From a virus, in the IMG/VR virus record IMGVR_UViG_3300048121_001079, positions 1-52,567 of that record: 52,567 bases of DNA, one strand, 5' to 3'. The notes beneath the pieces were generated by a model. It worked only from the letters and a program-made list of their open reading frames with translations, did not search any database and was not told where the DNA came from. Positions 24,564 through 32,780 of the stretch are shown one piece after another; within the stretch, counting starts at the first letter, position 1; the number at the start of each line of letters is the position of its first letter. A program made the position numbers and the translations under genes.

Positions 24564-24881
24564 ATGATTGAAAGTAACGAAAAAGAAAAAGTACAATCGT
24601 CAGATAATTCGTTATTAGCAATAGGCGAACCGAAGCAATATTATGTTGTAATGCACAATGATGATAAGACTCCGTTTGACTTTGTTATTGATATACTTAT
24701 GGCATTGTTCAACCATGATAAAGACACGTCGGCTGATTTAGCACATAAGATACATGTAGACGAAAAGGCAATTGTAGGAATGTACAACTTAGAAATCGCA
24801 GAACAAAAAGTTGAAGAAACTGTAAAGGCAAGCAGAGTTGCTAACTACCCTCTATCAGTATCTTTAGAACCAACGACTTAA
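24564..24881 (+). CDS. clpS: ClpS, N-degron adaptor
   Basis: Residues 28-105 follow ClpS: YYVVMHNDDKTPFDFVIDILMALFNHD, ADLAHKIHVDEKAIVGMYNLEIAEQKVEE and ARxxxYPLSVSLE. The NDDxTPFDFV segment and the following His (IHVDEKAIVG) form the pocket that binds destabilising N-terminal residues and the contact surface to ClpA. At 105 residues it is full length, with an N-terminal tail of about 25 residues that normally enters the ClpA pore. ClpS works with ClpA, not ClpX, so it should use the host ClpAP. A phage copy could raise or divert N-degron decay. GGGAGAG precedes the ATG. Confidence 0.93.
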   Translation: MIESNEKEKVQSSDNSLLAIGEPKQYYVVMHNDDKTPFDFVIDILMALFNHDKDTSADLAHKIHVDEKAIVGMYNLEIAEQKVEETVKASRVANYPLSVSLEPTT

Positions 24882-24887
24882 TTGGCT

Positions 24888-25583
24888 ATGCGCCATCGCA
24901 TACTTCAGTATTGTACTAATGACTTTCTACACGGTAGTGATTACTTTGATGAAGTAACAACTGATGTAGATTACGCATTATTTCAAAGATTGCCAATTGC
25001 GAATGAGTTATCTGGTCCAAACATAAAAGAAATTCATTTAGAACGAAGTATTTCTAATATGAGAGATTCTTTGTATGTGGGCGTAGCAAGATTTCATGGT
25101 AAGTCAAAGTTTGACTCATGTGTTTCATTTAATTTGCCAAGCAAAGACATAGTTAGAGCAACTAATAATAAGTTTCAAGGTTCTAAAGCGTTATGTACTG
25201 GCATAGACAAAGTAGTGTTCTGTAGTATATTACCATGTTATCCTAATGGTCAAGACGGTGGGACTATTGTAGGCAAAGATACATTAGATGATGTTGAGTT
25301 TATTCTTAACAAACTTAAATATACTAAATGTATCATAGCAGGTGATTTTCATCATGCTCCTGGCATGTTCAATAAGTTAGAAAAATTAATTGAGTCTTAT
25401 GGGTTTAAATCATACTTAGATAATTACGATACATTTATCAAACCAGAAAATGGTGATAAGTTTAACTTAGACAGAATGATATCAAATATACCAAATTTAG
25501 AAGTTTCAAATATCAAGGTACATCAACCTTCACATCCAAAAACACATTTAGCAATATCTTATGATATTGATTTTGACATATAG
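24888..25583 (+). CDS. Endonuclease/exonuclease/phosphatase-like protein
   Basis: I prefer the ATG 24888 over the TTG two codons earlier; no clear ribosome site is seen for either. The last 130 residues recall the EEP fold: VVFCSILPCYPN, IIAGDFHHAPG (comparable to the GDFN metal block), a LDRMISN segment (comparable to IDHI) and SHPKTHLAIS (comparable to the final SDHxP block). The metal residues Asp and His in GDFH and the last His are present, while the usual N-terminal Glu is not obvious. It may be a phosphodiesterase or nuclease of a divergent phage type. Confidence 0.5.
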   Translation: MRHRILQYCTNDFLHGSDYFDEVTTDVDYALFQRLPIANELSGPNIKEIHLERSISNMRDSLYVGVARFHGKSKFDSCVSFNLPSKDIVRATNNKFQGSKALCTGIDKVVFCSILPCYPNGQDGGTIVGKDTLDDVEFILNKLKYTKCIIAGDFHHAPGMFNKLEKLIESYGFKSYLDNYDTFIKPENGDKFNLDRMISNIPNLEVSNIKVHQPSHPKTHLAISYDIDFDI

Positions 25584-25598
25584 TAGAGATATATATAA

Positions 25599-26279
25599 AT
25601 GAACTTAAAAATATTAAACGAATTAGATAGAATTCTTAAATACAATCCAAGTCTATTACAGGATAAACATGCATTCTGTCAAGTTGTAAATGGCGTATTT
25701 GACATTGAATTGACACAAATTGTTTCTACAGAAATTCATACACTAGCAGAACAAATCGATAGAGCGGTATTGAAAAATTATTTCGGTAAAGTTTGGCAAG
25801 CAGAAACAAAGAAATTCAAATATAGCGGACTTGCAATTATTGATGAAGTGAATGATATGTTGCCTGCTAACGTTATCGATATCGGTTGTGGTTATAATGA
25901 GTTCAAAGGAAAGATTAAAAATCTAGTTGGCATCGACCCATATAATGATAGAGCCGATATTAAGTCTCAAGTATTAGACTATCAAACAGATGTTGAATAT
26001 GATGTTGCTATTTGTCTAGGTAGTATCAACTTTGGTAGTAGTGACAAGATAATTTCTGAACTTGAGCATGTAGTTAATATGGTCAAGCCAGGCGGTTTCT
26101 TATATTTCAGAGTTAATCCAGGAATTCAACACGATAAAAAAGAAGCAAAATGGATTAACTTTTATGACTGGGACCCAGTCTTTATATCAAATGTTGCACA
26201 ACATATTAAGTGTGATGTGTTAGTATTGAGACAAGACGACAATAACAGGCTTTATTTTGTTTTACGAAAAAAAGATTGA
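25599..26279 (+). CDS. SAM-dependent methyltransferase (class I)
   Basis: Residues 92-100 (VIDIGCGYN) form SAM motif I, followed by the acidic VGIDPY ribose site, YDVAICLGSINFGSSD (motif II) and VVNMVKPGGFLYFRVNPG (motif III). The first 85 residues are helical and may select the substrate. No DNA-methylase DPPY or NPPY motif is present, so small molecule, RNA or protein are the likely targets. Its stop codon overlaps the next promoter. Confidence 0.8.
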   Translation: MNLKILNELDRILKYNPSLLQDKHAFCQVVNGVFDIELTQIVSTEIHTLAEQIDRAVLKNYFGKVWQAETKKFKYSGLAIIDEVNDMLPANVIDIGCGYNEFKGKIKNLVGIDPYNDRADIKSQVLDYQTDVEYDVAICLGSINFGSSDKIISELEHVVNMVKPGGFLYFRVNPGIQHDKKEAKWINFYDWDPVFISNVAQHIKCDVLVLRQDDNNRLYFVLRKKD

Positions 26280-26304
26280 CAAATCCTAGAACCTGATGTA
26301 TAGT
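26276..26304 (+). promoter_or_regulatory. Sigma70-like promoter
   Basis: TTGACA at 26276-26281 and TATAGT at 26299-26304, 17-base spacer. It drives the 66-aa gene at 26335; the -35 box overlaps the methyltransferase stop. Confidence 0.65.
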
Positions 26305-26334
26305 GATTCTGTATTAATCAAAAGGATAAAATAA

Positions 26335-26535
26335 ATGACTGATTTCGTAGAAACAAAAGAAACATCTTTCACATACACACCAGAAAAAGTAGAAACATTT
26401 TTATATGAAATGCTTTCACGTTTTTCAAAGCAACTCGGCGTTACATATGTAATCAATGACGATAACTCAATTACTTTTTCCTCTAATAATCCTAACTACT
26501 TACAAGAGTGTTACGACCAACTATACCAAAATTAA
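26335..26535 (+). CDS. Hypothetical small protein, 66 aa
   Basis: Directly downstream of a strong early-type promoter, with AAAAGGATAAA before the ATG. The acidic, Thr- and Glu-rich sequence ends in a short beta and helix region. No family recognised. Early small proteins of this type commonly modify host enzymes, but this is context only. Confidence 0.6.
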   Translation: MTDFVETKETSFTYTPEKVETFLYEMLSRFSKQLGVTYVINDDNSITFSSNNPNYLQECYDQLYQN

Positions 26536-26588
26536 CTAAAAACAACTCATGTTTACGCTAACGATTCGTATATTGAGTAAATATACGT

Positions 26589-26777
26589 ATGTCACATAAA
26601 GAAGCGTACAGAATGTTTTGGATGGTAAAAGGACACTTTAACACGTCGGAATCGACAGTGTTATCTTGTGCCGAAGGATACTTCAATCGTGTATGGAGAG
26701 CAGGCTGTGACGGAGCCCCATTATCAGAATGGGAAGAAGGTTTCGAAGAAGCATATTCAAAAATAATTCAAAAATAA
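26589..26777 (+). CDS. Hypothetical small protein, 62 aa
   Basis: An aromatic, helix-rich protein (MFWMVKGHF, WEEGFEEAY) with no known motif. It lies 53 bases after the preceding small gene and shows no clear ribosome site. The next early promoter follows its stop by 11 bases. Confidence 0.5.
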   Translation: MSHKEAYRMFWMVKGHFNTSESTVLSCAEGYFNRVWRAGCDGAPLSEWEEGFEEAYSKIIQK

Positions 26778-26788
26778 TTAAAAAACTG

Positions 26789-26817
26789 TTGACACCTCTT
26801 TGTAACTGTGTTATTAT
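26789..26817 (+). promoter_or_regulatory. Sigma70-like promoter before tctC
   Basis: TTGACA at 26789-26794 and TATTAT at 26812-26817, 17-base spacer. It lies about 225 bases before tctC, so the leader would be long. Confidence 0.6.
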
Positions 26818-27042
26818 ATACGTACTAATAAGATAAATAAAAACTAGTGCAGAGTTGCACTTCCGCATGTTTTACAGAGTTGTAATCATGTCTTATCTAT
26901 TTTCAATTCATAGAATAGGACAATGGTGTTTGCTCTCCAATAATGTGCAACAAATCTCCATAACCCTATTCTAAAATCGCTTAAGTAATAAGCCACGCCT
27001 ACTTGAGTCTTTTTATAAATGTGGTTAACAACGGAGTAAATA
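26818..27042 (+). other. Long leader upstream of the transporter genes
   Basis: This 225-base stretch has no convincing gene; the longest start-to-stop frame on the plus strand is 35 codons (26868 region) without a ribosome site. It contains GATAAATAA at 26832 (possible late box) and, at 26980-27007, an 8-pair stem (CTTAAGTA with TACTTGAG, one wobble) followed by TCTTTTT, a weak terminator or attenuator just before tctC. The length and the hairpin suggest leader control of the transporter. Confidence 0.45.
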
Positions 27043-28098
27043 ATGTTTAAAAAACTATTAATCTCAGCAGTCCTATCAGTAGGTATTGCAACATCGGCCA
27101 TGGCCGATTACACCCTAATCGTACCACAAGCACCTGGTAAAGGTACTTCAGTATGGGGTGAAATTATTGCTAAGAACTTAGAAAAATTTCTAGGTGAACC
27201 AGTAGTAGTTCGTCATATTCCAGGCGCACGTGATATTCCTGGATTTAACAAGTTCCACGACAGCCTACGTTTTGATGATAAAACAATCATGGTTGCACAC
27301 GGTGGTAACGGCGTATCATACTTACTAGATAAAGTTAGATATGATTATTACGATTATGAATTAATCGGTTCAATGAATAATGATATCGTTCTTGGTAAGC
27401 AAGAAGGCAAAGACGAAAAATCAGGCACTTGGACAATTGCAGGTGGTTCAGGTTTTGAACCAGATGCGGCCGCGGCGGCAATGTTAATTTGCGGTCCACA
27501 AGAAAACGGTTCAATCGATGCCTACTTGGCATGTTGGAGAGAGCGTGTTGTATGGGTGAACGGTGTATCAGGCGGTGAAAAGCGTCTAGGTTTCCAAAAC
27601 GGTGAATTTGATATTGCACGTGAATCACCAGCGGCATGGAAACGTTTCTATACAGGTATCGAAGGTAACGAACTATGGTTCACACATGGTATCTTAGACT
27701 TAGAAAACAATGTACAAATGGATGACCCTAACTTCCCTAACACACAATTTGAAGACGTGTATGAAAGATTATGGGGCGAAGCACCAGCAGGAGATTTATA
27801 TAACGCATATAAACTTACTCGTAACTGGCGTGATGCAATCCAGAAGTCACTTTGGATGAACAAAGGTAACCCGAATGCGGCAAAAGTAAAAGCGGCTGTA
27901 ACTGAAATGATTAACGACCCAGTTGCAAGTGCAGAAATTTATGCTAAGACAGGTGTTTATCCTTGGATCCAAGACGGTGATAGTCTATTAGCGGCTCTTA
28001 AATCTTTGATTACAGAGAAAGCACTAAGAGATGCGGTGAAGTGGAACCAAGAAGCATATGGCTTCCCATCAATCTACAAACCTGAACTTTTAGACTAA
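27043..28098 (+). CDS. tctC: TctC/Bug family periplasmic solute-binding protein
   Basis: Residues 1-21 are a signal peptide ending in ATSAMA, so the product is exported. The mature start YTLIVPQAPGKGTSVWGEIIAKNLEKFLGEPVVVRHIPGARDIPG matches the family opening (PxxPGGxxDxxAR...GxxVVVENxPGAGG). Further on, TWTIAGGSGFEPDAAAAAML and the C-terminal VYPWIQDG are in keeping. The length of 351 is slightly above usual (about 320). Such proteins bind citrate or other carboxylates in the periplasm and feed TctAB. GC-ending codons (gcggcc, ggcggt) look more frequent than in neighbours. tctA follows after 9 bases. Confidence 0.85.
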   Translation: MFKKLLISAVLSVGIATSAMADYTLIVPQAPGKGTSVWGEIIAKNLEKFLGEPVVVRHIPGARDIPGFNKFHDSLRFDDKTIMVAHGGNGVSYLLDKVRYDYYDYELIGSMNNDIVLGKQEGKDEKSGTWTIAGGSGFEPDAAAAAMLICGPQENGSIDAYLACWRERVVWVNGVSGGEKRLGFQNGEFDIARESPAAWKRFYTGIEGNELWFTHGILDLENNVQMDDPNFPNTQFEDVYERLWGEAPAGDLYNAYKLTRNWRDAIQKSLWMNKGNPNAAKVKAAVTEMINDPVASAEIYAKTGVYPWIQDGDSLLAALKSLITEKALRDAVKWNQEAYGFPSIYKPELLD

Positions 28099-28107
28099 GG
28101 AAATACT

Positions 28108-29616
28108 ATGGAATATGTTATCTGGGCATTAATTGGCACTTGTTATGGGATGCTAGTTGGTATTATACCTATCGCAGGTGTAACTACCGCTCTGATAACT
28201 GTCTTTAGTATGGGAGCATACTTTATGGCCGACCCCTATTTGGGGTTGGTCTTTTTAACTGCAATCGTGGCAAGTTGTGCGAGTGCAGATAGTTATACAA
28301 GTATTCTTACTGGTATTCCAGGCGCAAGTACCACTGCGGCATGTGTTATTGACGGTTATCCTATGGCAAAGAAAGGTCAAGCGGCGAGGGCAATGGGAAT
28401 TGCTATTGCAGACTCGACATTTAATGGTGTTGTATTTGCGGCACTGACTTTCTTTTTACTTCCTTATTACGGGAAGATTATTGTATTATTTGGACGTCCA
28501 GAATTTCTGGGCTTTATGACAATGGCACTAGCCTGCGTAGGCTTTGTTGCAAGTAAAAACGTTTTCTTAAGTATCTGTGCAATCATATTTGGATTAGCAG
28601 TAGGTATGGTAGGAGAAGACGTTGTAAGTAATCCTAGACTGACATTCGGTTGGGAATATTTACAAAATGGAATTGGTATGGTAGTTCTACTATCAGGCTT
28701 ATTCGGAGTTCCTGAATTGTTAGACGGATTCAGAAAGAAATTAAAATCAGCGGCACCACCGTTAGAAGGAAATTATTGGACAGGACTGAAACAAGGTTTT
28801 GGTGATGTTCGTAAAAACTGGAAAGATATGATACGTGGTGGACTGATTGGCTTCGTTACTGGTTTATTGCCAGGTGTAGGCGGAGCAGTAGGCGACTTCT
28901 TGGCATACGGTGCCACGAAAGCCGCACATAAAGATAAAGACCAAGAAGTTCCATTTGGTGAAGGTAATCCTGTTGGGTTACTGGGTTGTGAAGGTGCCAA
29001 CAACGCACAGAAAGTATCTAGTATGATACCTGCTTGTTTGTTCGGTATTCCAGCGGCACCATTTGCGGCTATGGTTATGGCAATCTGTATGTACTTCGGT
29101 ATGGAGATTGGCACACCTAGTCTACTAGATGATTTACAGTTCACAAATAGTTTAGCATTTGGTTATATATTTGGAACTATCGGTGTAGCACTCTTAAGTA
29201 TATTCTTATATAAATGGATTCTTAAAATATTAGAAGTTCCTTTTTGGATATATGCTACATTTATTTTAGCAGTGATTGTTTACGCTAATATGCAATACAC
29301 AGGTGGTTGGGAAGACTTAGCCTTACTGGCTATCTTAAGTGCTATCGGTGTTGTATGTAAAACATATAATATTAGTAGACCAGCAATTCTAGTTGCGTAT
29401 GTTGTAGCATTCAAAATTGATGAATACTTTTGGGGCACACTACAGTTATATGGTTACAAACAATGGAAACCAGGATTTAGTTCTATGGCAGATTTTAGAT
29501 GGTTTGATTTATTCAACATTTACAATCACCCTATATTCCTTGTATGTATTATCATTGCTGTGGGTATATTCATAAATAGTCTTGTAAGAAAAGATAAAGG
29601 ATTGGACTACACATGA
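28108..29616 (+). CDS. tctA: TctA family large transmembrane subunit
   Basis: The 502-residue protein has about ten or more hydrophobic segments. It shows the TctA hallmarks GIIPIAGVTTALI, ASADSYTSILTGIPGASTTAACVIDGYPMAKKGQAARAMG, and a second GFVTGLLPGVGGAVGDFLAYG half. These are the paired Gly/Pro motifs of the tripartite tricarboxylate transporter permease. The family normally needs a small four-helix TctB; none is encoded between or next to these genes. Either host TctB is used or the phage system works without it. The 2OG oxygenase start overlaps its stop by 4 bases. Confidence 0.92.
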   Translation: MEYVIWALIGTCYGMLVGIIPIAGVTTALITVFSMGAYFMADPYLGLVFLTAIVASCASADSYTSILTGIPGASTTAACVIDGYPMAKKGQAARAMGIAIADSTFNGVVFAALTFFLLPYYGKIIVLFGRPEFLGFMTMALACVGFVASKNVFLSICAIIFGLAVGMVGEDVVSNPRLTFGWEYLQNGIGMVVLLSGLFGVPELLDGFRKKLKSAAPPLEGNYWTGLKQGFGDVRKNWKDMIRGGLIGFVTGLLPGVGGAVGDFLAYGATKAAHKDKDQEVPFGEGNPVGLLGCEGANNAQKVSSMIPACLFGIPAAPFAAMVMAICMYFGMEIGTPSLLDDLQFTNSLAFGYIFGTIGVALLSIFLYKWILKILEVPFWIYATFILAVIVYANMQYTGGWEDLALLAILSAIGVVCKTYNISRPAILVAYVVAFKIDEYFWGTLQLYGYKQWKPGFSSMADFRWFDLFNIYNHPIFLVCIIIAVGIFINSLVRKDKGLDYT

Positions 29617-30350
29617 TACACAACACAGATTGGCATAAGACTTTAGAAGACCCATCTAAATTCAAATCGAATTGGGATTGGACAGTAGCACACAGTGAAT
29701 ATCATTTTGATGATACTATACAAGACCAAGAAGGTGAATGGTTTAAAGTATTAGGTCGATTTGAAGGTGATTGGCAAGAAGAAAACGAGAGACTAATTAA
29801 AGAATCGAAAAAAGCGATTAATTGGGAAACTCGTAAATTTTCTTATAAGAACGAAGTATCACCTATGTTAGAACAAGAAGAGTATGACATCGCCCAAGGC
29901 GGTGGAGACCCTAAGAACCTTATGTTGACTAACATGACTGACGATTTAGCAGACTATCCAGTAATTACTAAAATGAAAGATTCATTTGGTGTACTAGGAG
30001 AAGTAGGAGTTAATTTTAAATTTCGCAGTCATGTTCAGTTACCAGGTCAAATGTTTAATAAACATATTGACAAACTATGGGATATATGTCCAGAAGACCC
30101 AGAACAAGTATGTCGTATTACATTCTTTTTAGAAGATTGGAGACCAGGACAGTTTTATATGTATGGCAATCATATCTATGAAAGATGGAAAGCAGGAGAA
30201 GCCCATATATTTGATTGGGCTAACGTACCACACGCAACTGCAAATGCGAGTAATTATCCAAGACCTACATTGCAAATTACAGGGTTAAAATCTGATTTGA
30301 CAAGAGAGATTATTGCAAACGGTTCCAGAGATGTTGTCTGGAAGATATAA
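29613..30350 (+). CDS. 2-oxoglutarate/Fe(II) oxygenase, Asp/Asn hydroxylase-like
   Basis: Residues 130-225 contain a double-stranded beta-helix core: H151xD153 (NKHIDKLW), a distal His207 in VPHATAN and Arg217 in RPTLQITG for 2-oxoglutarate binding. This is the layout of the aspartyl/asparaginyl beta-hydroxylase-type oxygenases. The N-terminal 120 residues are Trp- and Glu-rich. The gene is coupled to tctA by a 4-base overlap; if the transporter brings in 2-oxoglutarate or a related acid, it could feed this enzyme. The hydroxylated substrate is unknown. Confidence 0.8.
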   Translation: MIHNTDWHKTLEDPSKFKSNWDWTVAHSEYHFDDTIQDQEGEWFKVLGRFEGDWQEENERLIKESKKAINWETRKFSYKNEVSPMLEQEEYDIAQGGGDPKNLMLTNMTDDLADYPVITKMKDSFGVLGEVGVNFKFRSHVQLPGQMFNKHIDKLWDICPEDPEQVCRITFFLEDWRPGQFYMYGNHIYERWKAGEAHIFDWANVPHATANASNYPRPTLQITGLKSDLTREIIANGSRDVVWKI

Positions 30351-30551
30351 GTGGAAAGTAAAGTAAGAAGTGCCGTTAAGACTATTAGTTGGAGACTAAC
30401 GGGAACACTTTGTACATTCTTAATCAGTTGGGCTATACTTGGTGATATCGCTACAAGTAGTGCAATTGCTTTAATTCAACTAACCTTTAATACTATTGTA
30501 TTCTATTTCCACGAGAGATTATGGAATCTCATTAAGTGGGGCAAAGAATGA
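30351..30551 (+). CDS. DUF2061 small membrane protein
   Basis: GTG start directly after the oxygenase stop. The 66 residues follow the DUF2061 pattern: RSAVKTISWRLTGTLCTFLISWAILGD, a second hydrophobic stretch, then FNTIVFYFHERLWNLIKWG. Two membrane segments flank a short polar loop. A second DUF2061 gene lies on the minus strand at 44757-44993. Function unknown. The stop overlaps the following ATG (ATGA). Confidence 0.8.
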   Translation: MESKVRSAVKTISWRLTGTLCTFLISWAILGDIATSSAIALIQLTFNTIVFYFHERLWNLIKWGKE

Positions 30552-31189
30552 AACCGACTTTAACGATTATGACTGGACCACAGGGTTCAGGTAATCACTT
30601 GTTCAGCAAAGCGTTAGGACAAAATAAGAATATATTTGTCTGGCCCAGTCTACAAGAAAAGTACTGGGAAGGTCACGATTTAGAACCCTTTGCAGAATAC
30701 TGGAAAGACCCATCAAAACTAAATGACTTTGATTGGAAACAGAGTAACTATTTCATTACAAGCATCAGTTGTCCATATTTCGATGATGGTGTAGAAACTA
30801 TTCCACAATATAATGAGTTCATAGATGAAGCAAAGAAATTTGCTGACATTCAGTTTCTAATAATTGGTAGAGACAGAAACATTATGAAATTACAACAAGA
30901 ACGTGTAAGAGGTAAACACACTACACCTGAATTCTTGTCACAAATAGATAGTGTAATTTTCAATTATAAAACTATTTTTGCTAGCCAAGAAATGTTATAC
31001 TTATACGAGTTGACTTACTTACAGTGGTTAGAAAAAGAATTAGGTTTATACCCACTAGAAATAACACCAGATAATATCAAATTATTAGATATACTATCTA
31101 ATGATGCAAATGAGAAATATATATCACAAACAAAGTCTGACCTAGACAAAACAATAAAACTAGCAAGTAGTTATAAAGGCGCTCTATGA
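30548..31189 (+). CDS. P-loop protein, sulfotransferase- or kinase-like
   Basis: I start at the ATG 30548 (ATGA overlap with DUF2061). Residues 7-18 give a strand and phosphate loop (TIMTGPQGSGNHLFSKAL), and residues about 98-118 give ADIQFLIIGRDRNIMKLQQERVRG, similar to the PAPS-binding RDP/Arg region of phage sulfotransferase-like proteins. The typical GPQGSGxHL loop is common in large marine phages. The donor (PAPS or ATP) is not certain. Confidence 0.6.
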   Translation: MKPTLTIMTGPQGSGNHLFSKALGQNKNIFVWPSLQEKYWEGHDLEPFAEYWKDPSKLNDFDWKQSNYFITSISCPYFDDGVETIPQYNEFIDEAKKFADIQFLIIGRDRNIMKLQQERVRGKHTTPEFLSQIDSVIFNYKTIFASQEMLYLYELTYLQWLEKELGLYPLEITPDNIKLLDILSNDANEKYISQTKSDLDKTIKLASSYKGAL

Positions 31190-31536
31190 GTTTATTATTC
31201 ATAAACATTACATATGTAGCATACCGATTACTTGTATCAGCACATATTGTAAAGTTCTTTAACAAGTATATGCCCTATGGATTTGCAGTATTAATAATGT
31301 CGCAGGTTAGTTTTGCATACGACTTTGGAATATTTGCATACTTGTTTTCAGCACAGTCGTTTCCAGACATTATGGAAATAGTACAAGCAAACATTATGTA
31401 CACACTACGAGTTGGAATAGCCTGGTGGATAATTAAAATTCTATGGGATAGATTAAATAATTATTATCTAGCAGTATTCATTGGAGCAGAAATGACATTC
31501 GCAGTAGATTACTTTATATTTGATGGAATGTTTTAA
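31186..31536 (+). CDS. Membrane protein, 116 aa
   Basis: Four hydrophobic segments can be drawn (about residues 2-18, 29-46, 66-84 and 90-110), separated by very short loops, so this is an integral inner-membrane protein. It starts in the ATGA overlap with the P-loop gene and ends the run begun by tctC. Family not recognised. Confidence 0.65.
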   Translation: MSLLFINITYVAYRLLVSAHIVKFFNKYMPYGFAVLIMSQVSFAYDFGIFAYLFSAQSFPDIMEIVQANIMYTLRVGIAWWIIKILWDRLNNYYLAVFIGAEMTFAVDYFIFDGMF

Positions 31537-31563
31537 AATTATACTAAATATACCTAGAAACTC

Positions 31564-31592
31564 TTTACTATTCGTATTCGATGTGTTATAAT
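31564..31592 (+). promoter_or_regulatory. Sigma70-like promoter for the nucleosidase operon
   Basis: TTTACT at 31564-31569 and TATAAT at 31587-31592, 17-base spacer, with GTGT just before the -10. The MTA/SAH nucleosidase starts 29 bases further on. Confidence 0.65.
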
Positions 31593-31620
31593 AAGTGTTT
31601 ATATTGAAAGAAGGAATCAC

Positions 31621-32334
31621 ATGGCAGTAGGAATAATTTCAGCAATACCAGAAGAATATTCAAGGTTAGAGTGGGATGCTGAACCAAAGACAGAAATAAT
31701 TGTAAATAAGATTTTTAAATTTGGTAAGATTAATGATATAGATGTAATTGCCGCAGAATGCGGAATAGGTAAAGTAAATGCCGCTTTAACAACAGGACTA
31801 TTATTGGGTCACTTTGGTTGTGATAGTATAGCATTTAGTGGTGTTGCTGGTGGTATAAATCCAGAGTTAAACACAGGTGATATTCTTATTGCTGATGAAC
31901 TTATTCAACATGATTACGGTGCAATTGTAAATGGTCAGTTAATCAGTTCTATTCCTGGTAGTTTTCCAGCATTAGACGATACAGATGATGATATAGCATA
32001 TCGTATGCCAGAGAGATTAAAAAATGCACTGATTAATGTTATAGGACTAGAACCAAAATTTGGTAGAGTTCTTACAGGTGACACTTACTTGGCTTGTGAA
32101 AGTACAAGAAAAATGTTTCGTGGACAGTTTGGAGCAGATGCAATTGAGATGGAAGGTGGTGCAATTGCACAGGTATGTTGTTCATGGCATGTACCATTTG
32201 TAGTTGTAAGAGTATTAAGTGATTTGGCTGGTGCTGAATCGCAATATGAATTTGAGGAATTTGTAGATGATGCGAGTAAAAAAGCCGCAGGTGTGGTTAG
32301 TAGAGTTCTTCCAGTGTTGGATGTTTGGAAATGA
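31621..32334 (+). CDS. mtnN: 5'-methylthioadenosine/S-adenosylhomocysteine nucleosidase
   Basis: The 237 residues match Pfs/MtnN: GIISAIPEEYSRL with the catalytic-site Glu near residue 11, AAECGIGKVNAAL, FSGVAGGINPELNTGDILIADELIQHDYG, GDTYLA, and GADAIEMEGGAIAQVC (substrate ribose Glu) followed by VLSDLAG with the general-acid Asp. The enzyme splits adenine from MTA, SAH and also 5'-deoxyadenosine. The last is the inhibitory by-product of radical SAM enzymes, four of which are encoded in this window. AAAGGAAT precedes the ATG. It overlaps the HIT gene (ATGA). Confidence 0.92.
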   Translation: MAVGIISAIPEEYSRLEWDAEPKTEIIVNKIFKFGKINDIDVIAAECGIGKVNAALTTGLLLGHFGCDSIAFSGVAGGINPELNTGDILIADELIQHDYGAIVNGQLISSIPGSFPALDDTDDDIAYRMPERLKNALINVIGLEPKFGRVLTGDTYLACESTRKMFRGQFGADAIEMEGGAIAQVCCSWHVPFVVVRVLSDLAGAESQYEFEEFVDDASKKAAGVVSRVLPVLDVWK

Positions 32335-32780
32335 TTGAGAACTTTAGTGATACACCATTTGAAGTAAACGAACAAGAAGTTCTCATTGATGGAGAATTTT
32401 ATAAGGTATATCCTGATATGTGGCCAGCATGTGAAGGACATTTATTATTTGTTCCTAAAATAAATACAATCGAATACATAACAAAGACATTAGGCGAAGT
32501 TGTTACTTATGGAGAAAATTTGGTAAAAACTGGACAAATTGACGGATATCATTTTGGTATGAATATGAGAGAACCAGCAGGACAATCAGTTCTGTGGCCA
32601 CATGTTCATTTCTTGCCAAGACACAAAGATGACGTAGAGGGATTTCCTGGCAGTGTCAGATTAGCATACAGAGAACATAGAGGTTCAGAGTATTATGGGT
32701 TTCATCCAGAATATAAAGATGAATATCGAAAAGTACATAAACATATAAAATGGAATGATGAGGAGACAAGGAATGAATAA
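32331..32780 (+). CDS. HIT-family (histidine triad-like) protein
   Basis: Starts at ATG 32331, overlapping the nucleosidase stop. Residues about 31-44 (WPACEGHLLFVPK) match the HIT GHxLVIPK region, and GQSVLWPHVHFLPR lines up with GQTVPHVHVHVLPR, the histidine triad block. The first of the three His is replaced by Trp, while the central nucleophilic His and the third His remain. HIT proteins hydrolyse or transfer nucleotides. With the nucleosidase before it, salvage of adenosine compounds is possible. The stop overlaps the aminopeptidase start by 8 bases. Confidence 0.8.
   Translation: MIENFSDTPFEVNEQEVLIDGEFYKVYPDMWPACEGHLLFVPKINTIEYITKTLGEVVTYGENLVKTGQIDGYHFGMNMREPAGQSVLWPHVHFLPRHKDDVEGFPGSVRLAYREHRGSEYYGFHPEYKDEYRKVHKHIKWNDEETRNE

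Noticed and set aside
26868-26975. 35-codon frame in the tctC leader
   Set aside because: No ribosome site, no conserved motif, and composition unlike the other small genes.
29613-30350. 2OG oxygenase as the missing TET partner of the glycosyltransferase
   Set aside because: The HxD, His and Arg arrangement and flanking sequence look like Asp/Asn hydroxylase-type proteins, and the gene lies 11 kb away in another operon.
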